This document shows, one piece after another, positions 35,342 to 47,740 of a DNA stretch of 64,000 bases. The stretch spans positions 21,780,589 to 21,844,588 of the forward strand of contig OZ038320.1 of assembly GCA_964035795.1 (NCBI GenBank), in the 5' to 3' direction. The stretch's first letter is position 1. Every line of letters begins with the position of its first letter. Both the position numbers and the translations under genes were made by a program. The DNA is from Pterobdella sp. o SKG-2022. Its lineage: Eukaryota; Annelida; Clitellata; Hirudinida; Piscicolidae. The notes beneath the pieces were generated by a model that ran no database searches, had not been told where the DNA came from, and was given only the letters and a program-made list of their open reading frames with translations.

Positions 35342-38300
35342 CTAGTGCTTCTTTGAATGCTTCTTTTTCTCTTTTTTGTGTTTCTTTTTATGTCTTGAAG
35401 ATTTTTCTTCGTTTGCTTTGGCATCTGTTTTATCTGTTTTTAAATCACCTTCTTTTTCGTTTCCTTCATTATAATCCGGTTCGAATTTTTCTTCTCCTTC
35501 AACCTGATGCAACGACAATTTTCTTTTTTTTTCAACTTTCCCTCTGTCTTCTTTTTCCATTATATGTTTGTCATCTTTTTTACTAGATTCATCAATTTTT
35601 TTTCTTTTATCGTATTTCTCTTTACTTATTTGTTCGGTACCATTACCACTTTTCCTTTTGCGGTCTTCTAAAGAATTGGTAAGTTTGAATGAGTCCTGCT
35701 CAATCTTCGGGTCAGTTTTATTATTTGCCTTATTACCTTCCTTTAAATTATTTTTTTTTTTAGCATTATCATCATTTTGATTTTTATTTTCTTCTTTTTT
35801 TTTTTCGTCATTAGGTTTGACAACCATAGATTTTGGAGGTTTTGCATCTAAAACTTTTTGTATTGGTTTGATAGTGTTTTGTCCCGTTTGTTTGATAAGC
35901 TGTTTATTTGAAGGTAAATCTACTTGTTTAGTAGTGTGATTCGAGGTGGTTTTATCAACAGATTTATCTATTTTTTTACTATTGGTTTCGTTTCTGTTAT
36001 GGCGTCGATTGTCGTCTTTATTTGTTTCATTTTTTCTTTCTTCTCCTCTATCTTCATCTCTTCTATCTGTCGACCTACTGAACCACCTTTCTTCCATGCA
36101 TCTATTTCTTTCCCTTGACGACTCTTTTCTTCTTTCTCTAGAAGTGTCTTTTCTTCTCCTATCATTACTTCTACTTTTTTTCCTTCTGGACCTACTATTT
36201 ACTCCAGTCCTATCCCTGCTATCATAATGACTTCGTTCATGTATTCGTTCTTCTCTCCTTTCATCTAACCGGTCACTTCTTCTGGCATCTAATCGTTCGT
36301 TTCGTCTTTCATCTATTCTTCTACTCATTCTATCAATTTTTCTATCATTTTGTTTATCGATCCTTCTATCATCGATCCTTCCATTCATTCTTTCATCTCT
36401 GCGTCGTTCGTTTGACCTGGATCTTCTAGGCGTATGTGATCTTCTAGAGTACCATACATTACCACTCTTATAATCCATATCCCAAGGTCTATCGGCAGGC
36501 AGCTCCCTGTGGTATAGTATAATACAATATTTAGAAAAAAAATTAAAAATTGATATTCATAAAATTAAAAGCAGGGATGCATACTTGGAAGAAAAATCAT
36601 TTCTAGGAAATGGTGGTGGATGTAATGGATTGATAACTAGGGGCATATGGAAAGGCGGCATGTGGCGCCTACCTGGAGAGCCCTCATAACGAGGTGCCAG
36701 TGGAGGAGGCATCCTGGGCTGCATGTCTGTGTGATGTGGTTTCATGATTTGACTGAAAACACTTGAAATAACGTTTGAAATTATAAAATTTTAAAAATGA
36801 CTTTCAGTAATTACTTAATGAATGTCCAAAAGGTGGATGAGGTCTGAAAGGGTCAGGGAAAGGTGGGAAGTCAACGGGATGGTGTGGTGGAGGCCTCCAC
36901 GGAGATGAATATGAACTCCCTCTGTGACCCCTCCTATCATACCTACACATTATTTTGTATTTCAATTGTTTTAAAATTCTGAAAAATTGACTGTCCTGAA
37001 CTTCGTTTATGTTTGAAAATTTTCCAAAAATTGAAACTCAAAACACAAAAATATTCTTAATAAACTATGATTCGTTTCAATAATTTAAAATAAAATAGTG
37101 TTTTTTATTTAAATTATACATTATTCATATCATATTATTATAATAATCTCTGCCTCTTAATCCATTTCAAATCAAATTAACATTGATTTCAATTAAACAC
37201 ATACCTTTCTCTTCTTAGCAAAAAAAAAAAGCTATGAAAATGATTTGATTAGTTATACAAACAAGCTAACGTAATAGAAGGACTTGAAGAGCCATAAGAA
37301 CTTGACCTGGACCCATGCCTGTGAAACCTGTATGTCCTTGAGTTTGACCTGAGAGATCTCATCATTTGTTTTGAAGACCTTCTTTTTTCTCTTGACCTCC
37401 CACGAGATCGAATTCTGGACCTCTCTCGAGAATCCAATTTTGACCTTCCTCGTGATCTGATTCTACCTCTTTCATTGGATATCATTCTTTCTCGTGATCT
37501 CACTGACCTATTTCTCATGCGATTGTGAGATCTTGACAATCTTCGTGATAACTTTCTGCTTGATGAATGATATCTATGCCTGTCTACTAAAGTTGACCTG
37601 CAAGAAATAAAATTATTTTAACCAAAATTTTATATTTGAATTATTTATTCCTGATAAATAATCTAGACCTTAAATCAATAAATTTTTTACAATTTTTCAG
37701 ATAATTTGAGCATGTACCTTTTCCTAGAGTGAGATCTACTGAGACTTCTCTTATAAGAGGCATATGAAGCTGATGATGATGACGAGTATCTACCACCCGA
37801 TATTGACCTGATTAAAGAGTTCCAATCAATTAATCAATCAATCAATCAATCAAATCCTTTTTATAGCCCATTTTCCTTTACCAAGGGTTGGGCTTTTTGA
37901 AAGTTCTATCTCGAAGTCGGCCTTTCCATTCAGAGCGATTGAGTGGATCTGCACAAACCATGTCTAGCTTTCTTTTATCATTCAATATGAGCTCATTCCA
38001 AGTCTTTTTGGGCCTACCAGGCTTCTTGCAAATATCTAAATCCAACTTTCGCACCTGAGAAATCCAACCCACGCTACGCTCTACATGTCCAAACCACCTC
38101 ATCCTGCTTGTACGAAGAACTACCTCAACATCCTGAATGCCAAGTTTTGAAAGGAGTGAGTGAGAGCAAACGTTATCATTTGTTTTGAATCATGGCAAGG
38201 TCATTTCATCTAAGGCGGTTCAATGTGGAAACTGTTACGGGCCATGTTTCAGCAGCATGTAACATAGCTTTTTTAACGCAGGTTGAATAGACACGGCGTC

Positions 38301-41300
38301 CGGTCAATAATGATAAATGACGATTAACAAGGAATAGATGAATTTGGCGAAATTTAGCCCAGGCACACTTACGACGTGCTATTGAAGCAAGCTCACATCC
38401 ACCACCTGCAGATAACATATCCCCAAGATAGCAGAACTCTGGGACAACTTCTAGTTTTTCATCACCAATCATCACTTCTTCTCAACAGGCCGTGCTGTAC
38501 CAAAGCAACGAGTGCATCGGAAGTTAAGATCCGAAGTTAGAGGGCCTTTTAAGCCGCTGCATTTCTTGTGTACCCATTGCTTGCAGCCTCCACACTGAAT
38601 AGCATTTCTACCCACACCTGCTTGGCATACACCACAAGGATACTTCCCAGATTTTCTCAACACATCGAGGTTCAAATCAGAAACCATTAGCTTTGTCTTA
38701 CCCATATTCACCCTCAATCCATTTTTCTGCATCTCCGACCTCCATGTTCTCAACTTCACTAATAGTTCATCCATGGACTGAGCACTTACCATCAAGTCGT
38801 CAGCATACAAGATCTCCCAAGGGCAACCTGTACGAAACTCCATAGATAAAGCTTCCAGCACAATAACAAAAAGTAATGGACTAAGAACAGAACCTTGATG
38901 GACACCTACCCGAACATCAAACGAGTTGCTATACTCATCACCAACTCTCACCCTACTTCTCACTTCTTTGTACATAGATTGTACAATTCTCACAAGCCAT
39001 TCATCAATTTTCAATTTTCGCATACTCCACCAAATCACTTCTCATGGCACTCTGTCAAAGGCTTTCTCCAGATTAATGAATGCTAAGTAGAGAGGCTTAC
39101 CAGCAACCAGATGCTTTTCCTGTAACTGACGGAGAATAAATAAAGCATCAGTTGTACCCCGACCTTGCATAAAACCACATTGCATATCATTAATCACCAC
39201 CCTCTGTCTGATAAAAACCTTCCAATACGCGCTCGAAAATCTTCATAACCTGATCAATTAACTTCAAACCCCTATAGTTAGACCTGTTTAAAGCATCACC
39301 TTTACCCATGTATACACTGACTATGTGACTTTCTTGCCACTCAGACGGTATACGGTTCTCAAAGATGATGTCTTCAATGAGATCTCGAATCATACTAGCA
39401 CCACTTGAACCTGCGGCCTTGAGCATCTCAGCAACAATGCCTGAAGGACCCGCTGCTTTCCCAAGGCTCATCTTATTAATGGCCTTTCCAACCATTGCTG
39501 TAGTGATAGGTTCGCTGGGACCTTCCACGGGAAAGACTTCGGACAAACCACCTGGGTTTCATGAAAACTCCACATTGAGAAGGTGCATATAATGCACTCT
39601 CCATGCTTCTTTTTTGGAATCAACATCCAGGGACATTTGGCCATTATTATTTCTTACCGGTTTATTCCCAATGACGTCCTGGTTCTCTCGTCGCATTTGC
39701 TTAGCCAGTCGATATATCTCAACAGATCTGGGATTGATTTGTTTGAACGCAATCTTCTCAGCATCAGTTTTGGCTATGTGCACAGCAAGGTTGGATGCAC
39801 GTTTAGCAGCCTCCTCCTGCTTTCCATACTTTGAAACATATCCACCATGAATCAACTCGGAATTATTAAAAATTTTTATGCATATATTGTAAGAGCTATA
39901 TGAGCATGGAATAAATATAATTCTGGTGATATAATATGATAATCTAACCTACTACGACGCCTAGAGCCAGCTGAAGACCAGGAGTGGGGTGACTTGGCTT
40001 TGTTGGCAGTTTTGTGGTACATTATGTCAGCTGCAAACTCAAAAAGATCTTTTTGTCTTGATGGAACTTCCATTAGTTGATTAGAATTTTGAGGTATGGA
40101 AGAATCACTACTTATATAGCCATCTTTACGTTTACTGCTTGAAAAGGGTTTTTGATTTTTACAAAATATAATGCTTAATGACTCGAATAAAAGTTGATTA
40201 GTACAAAATTAATAAAAAAACAGACTTAGTTTCAATGAGGTGTAATCTTTTTTTTTCCCTGTAAAACTCCTCTTCAGATAGGGGTAGATGTGAAGATGTT
40301 GGGGGGATTGAAGATGTAGTAGGTCGTAACGCATCGTGACGAGGGTAAGAAGGTGCTGAAATGCCGTTTAGTAAATAATTATATAAAAAGATTTATTTAA
40401 CAAAAAAATAATGCTTTGAAATCAAACTTACCACCAGGGACTTGAGCGTGGTAGTTAGTGGATAAAGTGGGAGGTGGCTGCATAATGGGTTGAGGCACAA
40501 CGAGATGATTGCCAGGTGGTTGGTACATCATGACAGGATTGTTGATAGGTTGCATCAGAGGTGGTGGAGGGTAGTTCAGAGCATGAGGAACAATTGGGTA
40601 AGAGGATGTGACAGATGCTTGATTTTTTGGCACCATTACTTTCACCATCTTCGCACCAGGTACTCCTGGCACTGACATCACCTCTCCCAAACGACTCTTA
40701 GACCAATCAAATGGTGTGGACTGTCATGAAGTTTGCATATATGATAAAAATTGAAAACTCGATTCTAAAAAATTTTAGTTCAAATTATCGTGACATGAAC
40801 CTTAGTTGTTGCTGAAAGATCGTTGAGAGTACTAGATGATGAAGCTTGCAAAATTGCAGGCTTGTTCAAGTCGTCATTTTGTGCCTGTTGTGAGTATAAA
40901 ACTTGCTCTGGTTGCTGATAAAAAAGTTGCTGTGTTGTAAGATACACATAGGGTTGTTTTGGTTGAAGTTGCTGTTGATTCAGCACACTCAGGTGGTTAA
41001 CACTACTTACAGCATTTAATACAGTGTTGGTGATTATAACGTTAGAAGAAGCGGCTGAAGTGACCACTGGTTTGGCGGTAGTGTATCCAACTTCATTTTG
41101 ATAATTAATTACTGCTGTTCTTATAAATTTGTTGGCTATGAGACCATCACAGCTGACGTTGTCAACCTTACACATGGGGCACGTTAGTGTGGTGGATTTC
41201 AGTATTGCACTTCTTAGACCTGTGAAGATAAAAAAAGCTAATAAACAATTGAAAATATTATCTTTAATAATTGTTTCATATAGGTGAAAAAGCTATAGAA

Positions 41301-44300
41301 AAATAAAGAAGCATACAATCATCACAGGCAGAGTCTCCACAACAGGGTGCAACCACAGCATCATTGAGAATACTATGGCAAATGGGACACAACAATTCTT
41401 TTGGAACCATTTTGTCTTCCTCTAAATCTCCTTTATCTGATCCTGTATCCTCAACAAAAGGAGGACGTTCTTTCTTACCAATCTTATATGCCTCGCTGTA
41501 ATAAAAATGTTGAAAAAAACATAAAGTAACAACTGAAGTAGACAAATGAGAAGTATTCAAATCCAAATAATTATAAAAATTAGAGCTTCCAATAAATAAT
41601 CAGTCGTATTTAATTCACATAGAAAAAAATAATAAGCCATTGAAAACCAAGACATCGTTACTAAAGGCACACATACGCGTCAATAGTAGGCACAACCAGC
41701 TCCCCTGTACTGGTAACAAGAACTCCCGGTGTATTGATATCATCCACCTTCTTCATGAAACTATTAGGGATGCCTGTGCTACGCTTCAAACGGGGGTAGT
41801 TGTCAAGATTCTGCTGTTTTATAGAAATCCATTATTATCATGAATTGAATCAGCTTTTAGTGAAATTATTCAAATCAAACACTTTCAAAGATTTATTAAC
41901 GTAAATACGAAACCCCTCAATATACTCAAAATATCATCATGACCTAAAGAAGATTTCTAGTGTAAAGCAAAAAGCTCAGTGCTTCTAGTTAAAAAAATAC
42001 AAGCCTTTGATTTGAGTAAAAACTATTATTCATTTAACAAATTTAACATAACAATAGTATTGTCAACACGATAAATAAGAACTTTGTTGAAACATTTGAA
42101 AAATAAAAGAAATGATAAAATTTGAATAAACTCATACCGCAATCTCCCTGAGTTTAGGGCAGGTTTGGATGAAATGGCCAGGCTGTCCACATTTGTGGCA
42201 CACATAATTGCGTGGTACTACGCCCATTGGAACAGTCTTTGCTGTACGTGTGTAACTGTTGGGATTGCATATAATAATTTCATATGTACTGATATTCACA
42301 TGTATTGATTTTATGTTTTTTATGGCATTGTTTTTCCTAAGTATATATTGAATGATTAATATCTGTTTCATGAATCTTAAAAGCTGAATAATTGCAATAA
42401 AACAATAAATTTCATCATGATCTACTTGATATGATTGAATTCTGCATTCGACTGCTCAACCATTATTTTGATTTTTTCTTCTTCTGACACATCTAAAGCT
42501 GCAATGTTACTGGCCTGTGTAAAAATAATTCACTAAAATAACTACAATATATTAAAATAATGAATTTAATCTAGTAATAGAATCAATAAAAACTAGTTAA
42601 AGTGAATGTAAAAGAAATGAGTAAACAAAACGAATGATCAAAAAAAGTATATTTCATATTTTTCTTATGAAGTTCAGCTTGTAGGTTTTAATTGAACCCT
42701 ATATTTGTTTTATTTCAAAATGTTTCTTTTTGAAAACGTTTTCACATTGATAACTTTATTCTATATTTATAACTATATATATTTATATTTATAACTCTAT
42801 ACTTGATTCCAAAATTTCATACTGAATGTTTAAAACGCTTCCACTTAATATCTCACTAAAAAGTTGTTATCTAACATACATTGAGAAAATCATATCTGCT
42901 GATTTTGGCATAAATTTCTCAAACTCTAAGATTTATACTTGAAATCACTGATAAATGGTTTTAAAATTTATTTTTTATCAGTTGAATTTTCTTATTATAT
43001 TAAAGATGAATCTACAAATGAGGTCTTCATTTAGCTCAATATATAATAAGTGAACCATCAAGTCAATTCAATTATAGATTTTGTGATGAAACAAAAAAAG
43101 AGTCCTCAGTCCCCAAGTTCTGGAATAGGCAGAGTTGAAAGAATCTCTGAGTTTGCTTCATACTTTTAATTCATTATTTATCTTTTTTATTTTTTCTTAT
43201 TTATCTTGGCAGTTAGTTTGGGTATAAGTATTTCAAACAAAAATTGAATAAGGTTTGTGAAATGATGAAAAAATACTGAGATTTGTTCACAAGAAATGTA
43301 GTCAAAGAATTCATGTGAAAGGTTTTCAAGTGACTTATGTAGAAGCTCAAAAAATGCTTTTGTAGAAATAAAGCTAAGATAAGCTGTGTTTGTATATTAG
43401 TTAGGTAAAAATAATCTCAATAGGGAAAAAATGCCAGAGTGAAAATCTAATTACATAATCCCACTATGAAAAATGGATAGATGTGAAAGAATACCAAAGG
43501 TTGAGAAATATCTGCAGAAATAAAAACATGATAAACAAAGCTTAAAGAATGTGTTGTTAATTTATTATTTGAAAAAAAAACTAAGTTGTTCAAGCTACTA
43601 GACAAGCAATGTTTTATGAGTAAGATTCAGTTTTTAAACAAAAGAAATTCTAAATTTTAAAAAGAAGAGAGCTCTGAAGAGTAATAATGTTCAGAGTAGA
43701 GTAATAAAATAAATTTAAATATTTAATGAATAGTTTAGTAATAAAGGGAATGCTGAAAGCATTCACTAGAATAAACAATAAGATAATTTGACCATATAAT
43801 AAAAACAAAATTCATTAAATTTTGAAATAGATGAAAGGTTAGGCTGGAGATTAAATAAAAGACCCAACTGGTGCTGAAAATTATAAAGGTTGGTTTAAAA
43901 AAAAGATGCTTCAAAAAAAATAAAGAAGTGGATGATATATTTAAACAAAGTTGGCCACCTGCTGTATAGAAAAGATAAAGCCAGAAGGTCCTGGGCATGA
44001 CGTTAAAAAGCACCTGTCTAGGGCATGACATTAAAAGGCATCTACACCCTAGAGTTTAAGCCTGCTACCCTTTCAGAGTACAAATCTAAACAACCTTTCT
44101 TTATCCTCTAATAATCCTTTGGGCTTACTAATTTTATCTTGTTTCAAGACAATTTTTTTGGAAAACCCTACACAGACTGTTTTATCAGTCTGCTCTTATC
44201 AAGCTAAGTTCTTAATATGCAAAGAAACATCTTAGGGCCAACACTAACAGCCTTATGATGAAGCTAGAGTATGTTCCTAACCTACACAGTGAAACATGGG

Positions 44301-45505
44301 GGTAATGATAAAAAAAGGATAAAGCCAGATTTAAAATCATTGTATTAACTTAAAATAATTAATAGGACCTATTTCCTTTATCAAAAAAGGATCAATATCA
44401 AAAGTATAAAAACTACCTTAGTAATTGATTCAATTGAAGGAGTTTCATCAAGTTGTTGGGGGAAGGAGGCTATGTCCTTACGAGCCTCTCTGAAATATCA
44501 TTTACACTTAATATGTAGATTGAATTTATACATTTTTTCACATTTCTCAGTATTTCATTCTAAAATTGTTGAAAGATACCTTTTGACTTGTCGAGTAACA
44601 GGGATACGAGCAACATTGACAGAGGTATTCTTATATATGAGTGCATCTGCTTTATACTCTAAAAACAATTATTGATGTTAGCACCACTTTTATCACCGAT
44701 TAAGCCACAATTCTTTATTTCACCCATTTTTATACTTTCTAGTTATATAATTAATACTTTTTTATCTACTTGATATGACTTATTCAATATAGATAAGCTT
44801 GCTACTAAAACTATAAAAAATAATTAAGTTAGAATCAAAGTTCATAAATTATTATTGTGTAAAGACATAAATTAAGGGTAAGACATTTCCTCAAAATGGG
44901 ATAGCTGATCTTTAGATCAAATTTAAAATCGGATCTACAAAAAATGAAAAATTCTCAAATACAAGGATTGACTTTTTTCAGGTGAACCTTTGTTTTTAAG
45001 TTACGTGAAATTTCAAAGACACTGGTTTAAGCTTTATAATTTTTGAAGTTTAAAAATAATTTTACAACACATTTCATTAATTTTATTCAATTAAGCAAAT
45101 ATGAATGAACAATAAAATGTTTAGATGATCACGAAGTTTCGTAACCAATATTGAAACTTCAAATTCGAATAACGTATGTTTAGTGTCTTTAAATGGAATT
45201 TATGAATAATATTTAATAAATTTAAATATTTGAAAACATCAAATAAATAAATTTATTTTTTGCATGCACGCATTCTAAACTTGAATATTCGACTAAAACA
45301 CGCTACAGAAATATTTAGACTATCATAATTCACCTTCTCCGGTTTGTGAGTTGGATAAGACCAAATCATAATTTTCTTTTTTACCGAGATTTTTCTTTTG
45401 TATAATTTCTTCTTTTAAATCTGCTACTGATATTGTGAGACCGTCAAACTGAAGTGTTTCAAAATCTTTGTAACTCATAAATTTGAAGTAAATATTTGAC
45501 TTCAT
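35342..45505 (-). CDS. RBBP6: RBBP6 E3 ubiquitin ligase / mRNA 3'-processing factor, 16 exons, 1241 aa
   Basis: Exons in transcript order: 45334-45505, 44580-44658, 44417-44489, 42426-42514, 42138-42255, 41677-41813, 41317-41495, 40801-41219, 40432-40720, 40226-40355, 39949-40137, 37718-37807, 37271-37597, 36815-36942, 36585-36726, 35342-36506. RBBP6 (Mpe1 in yeast) joins the cleavage and polyadenylation machinery and ubiquitinates targets. Domains in family order are an N-terminal ubiquitin-like DWNN domain (1 to about 85), a CCHC zinc knuckle CHKCGQPGHFIQTC (157-170), a RING finger with CPIC, CCGDSACDDC and CPMC (about 259-299), a Pro-rich middle (PPPPLMQP), SEEEFYREKKR, then SR-rich exons 12-13. 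The last exon is full of RR, DR and ER dipeptides and ends in a Lys/His-rich tail. Human RBBP6 is longer (about 1800 aa). The exon 14-15 junction is the least certain. Confidence 0.9.
37823..39870 (-). mobile_element. Non-LTR retrotransposon, 5'-truncated and decayed, in RBBP6 intron 11
   Basis: On the minus strand, pieces in order are a linker region (39559-39855), RT N-terminal part (39190-39546, with SYRGLKLI-like block), and RT core (38472-39038) with HQGSVLSPLLF and the catalytic YADD box. A Cys/His finger follows (CGVC, CGGC, HKKC). Then comes FCYLGDMLSAGGGCE (38206-38475) and a terminal RWFGHVERS..GRPKKTW block (37878-38102). It ends in an (ATTG)n tail at 37823-37852. Frames shift between pieces and the endonuclease is missing, so it cannot be active. 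It lies in the same orientation as RBBP6. Confidence 0.85.
43985..44070. repeat. Short duplicated GGGCATGACRTTAAAA motif
   Basis: GGGCATGAC followed by GTTAAAAAGCA, then GGGCATGACATTAAAAGGCA about 30 bp later, form a small tandem duplication in RBBP6 intron 3. A looser match lies at about 4030-4055 (GGGCATGGGCGTTAAAG). It may be part of a dispersed repeat. Confidence 0.35.
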
Positions 45506-45999
45506 TTTACTGAAAGTTTCGATAGAATAGGTTGCAAACGTTCAATTATAAATATCAAACAGATATCTCTCTTGTTTAAAAACGACTTGCTGTAGTGCTT
45601 AGCTTTATAAACAATGGCGACATAACTATATCAAACATTTAGGAAGGCGCTTGACTTAGTGTCAAAATTTTTTTTAACATGCATTAATTCTGAAAAAAAA
45701 ATTTAATTCAAAAATTATTTTTCAATTTTTATATTCATTAATTTATTCAGAAAAAAATCATAATTTTAAAGCCATAAATATAATGTAATGGATCAATAGC
45801 TATAATTTTCGCCGTTTAGACTTATCATGAAACTTTAGCGGAAAAAATTAAATAATAACGATAACGATTTGATTTTTTGGCTTACGTTTTATTTACTATC
45901 AGCTATTTCTCTAACAATAAAAATGAACAACTATATTGGTGGCAACAACTCGTCTTCAAGTATTGCCATTGCTTTGCAAACAGTTTCTAGCTCGAAGGT
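45506..45999. other. Upstream region of RBBP6
   Basis: AT-rich DNA upstream of the RBBP6 start codon, expected to hold its promoter. An AACAATGGCGAC at about 45610-45621 is again a YY1-like ATGGCG motif, weakly supported. No gene is seen. Confidence 0.35.
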
Positions 46000-46765
46000 A
46001 GCTTTTCAAACCCACAGAGAACTTGCAAACTTTCTCACAATTGCTACATACATGAAAAGATTCGGAATAGATGGATAAGTGAAAGTATTAAAAGTATGGA
46101 CTTTTTGATGCCTTTTCATGCCACCAACACTTTTGCAGACTTTGCCACAAATGTTACAAATATTGCTATATGGCATTAGGCAAATAGAATTCTGATGAGT
46201 AGTGTGCACTGAGCTGACCTTCTCATGCTTGGCCGAAGAAACACGACGTTGATAAGACCTTAAATAACTCAGAAAACCCTCCCTGCTCAAACATGGTCTC
46301 CCACATTGACCGCACGTTAGTTTTGTTACATGCTCCTTTCCGGAGATCACGCTTAAGCCTAGCCTGTTCCCGTCTGCTTTCCTCATAACGACCGGTTGCT
46401 TCAAGACTTATTTTTCTTCAAGTTAACCTGTTTTGTGCTTGTGTTTCCCATGAAATGGAGTTTATGCCGCATTTTTTGAAAGTTTGTTTCAAGCAATCTT
46501 TGAATCGTTTCTTGGGTTTATAAGCCAATCTTTTGCCATCGGTAAGTTGCCCATTAAATATTTGCTTTGGAATCCGTTTGTTGTCCGCTCCATTTGAGCT
46601 GTTGCTTGGTAATTAGGACTTCGATGCTACCGATATTTGCCAGCTCAAGTATTTCGGTGTCGCTGATGTGCATCTGCCATTTAATGTCCAGAATCTTACG
46701 CAGACATTGTTGGTGAAAACGCTCAAGTTGTTTCAGGTGCCTGGTATATGTGGTCAAAGTTTCAC
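46000..46765 (-). mobile_element. 3' end of a decayed LINE with C2H2 fingers
   Basis: On the minus strand the segment 46554-46757 reads LERFHQQCLRKILDIKWQ and related sequence, a typical LINE region after the reverse transcriptase. It is followed at 46006-46404 by CGQCGRPC and CNICGKVCKSVGGMKRH, the C2H2-type fingers that end some LINE proteins. Frames are broken between them. No cellular gene is needed to explain these fingers. Confidence 0.6.
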
Positions 46766-46769
46766 TAGC

Positions 46770-47740
46770 ATAAAGAAGGACAGTTACAACACAATTCTAA
46801 CAGTAAAAGTGAACAACTATAATACCACTATTTTCAATACAACAATAGGCACTTCTCAAGGTGACAGTTTAAGCCTAATTCTATCCTGCATATACCTTAG
46901 AAAAGCAATATCAAAACTGCTAACACACATGGCCAACAAAGAAATTATATAGGCCGACGACATTGACTTCTTAAAAGAGGAAGTACCAGACCTAACATAA
47001 ATTGTAAACACCATGCACAATTTCATCCTCAAAGTTAAAACCAATAAAACTGTAATAACAATAATCAGCTTCACAAACCTAGATACTTCAACAATAAAAA
47101 AAAACTCGGTACACACCTATCGATGGCTAGGGAAATAACTAATAGAAAGGTGCTGATCCTAATTACCATGAACAAAATGTAGAAACTCTAGATAAAAATT
47201 AAAATAAGCAAACAAAAAAATTAAGGATGTTTAGCGCATACATCACTCTAATACTTCTCTACAACTGTGCCACATGGGCCTTGAAAAAAGCCTCCGAAGA
47301 TCGACTCAAAATTCATTTCATCGGCGTTTTCTTTGCAGAGTCATTGTAATGTAATATAATGCAATGCGGTATTTATAAAGCGCTTTTCTTTATAGATCAA
47401 AACTCTTATTACAAGTTTAATGTAGCAAAAATACACTGTGAAATAGGTGCTATTTGTCGGCCCACGCGGGATCGAACCCACGTCATTGGTGTATTTTGGC
47501 TTGCAAAAATAAACAACGAAAATCTATATTTTGCAACAAAACGACAAGAATTGAGCAAGACTCAGAAGAATAACTTTACTAGACCATACCTTAAGACTTG
47601 ACCCGCACACTCGCCCAAAAAGCCATGGACAAGTACTTCAACGCACCATACATACTCACCAAAAGAAAACCACAAAGCACCCTGGCTTTAGTGCTGAAAA
47701 TTGACCTTACAAGTATGGAAATCCCACTAAAAAATTGAGA
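46770..47740 (+). mobile_element. Decayed LINE reverse-transcriptase fragment, split by a SINE
   Basis: On the plus strand about 46780-46990 reads NTTIGTSQGDSLSLILS and then a stop in place of the Tyr of the catalytic box, giving stop-ADDIDF. Related sequence continues to about 47335 and resumes after about 47530, so a second element has inserted. It lies head-on to the minus-strand LINE end at 46000-46765. Confidence 0.55.
47340..47520 (-). mobile_element. SINE-like insertion with tRNA-type B box
   Basis: On the minus strand, GACGTGGGTTCGATCCCGCG at about 47460-47485 is a good tRNA B-box and T-arm. Downstream is AAAAGCGCTTTATAAATACC followed by a TGCAT/TACAT-rich end. It interrupts the plus-strand LINE fragment. 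A clean A box and target-site duplication were not found. Confidence 0.45.

Noticed and set aside
35924..36227. Plus-strand Leu/Ser/Phe-rich open frames that look like membrane proteins
   Set aside because: They are the antisense of the Arg/Asp/Lys-rich RBBP6 tail; codon composition alone explains the hydrophobic look.
46006..46404. A cellular C2H2 zinc-finger gene
   Set aside because: It directly follows LINE C-terminal sequence in the same orientation, and C2H2 fingers at this place are known in LINE proteins.
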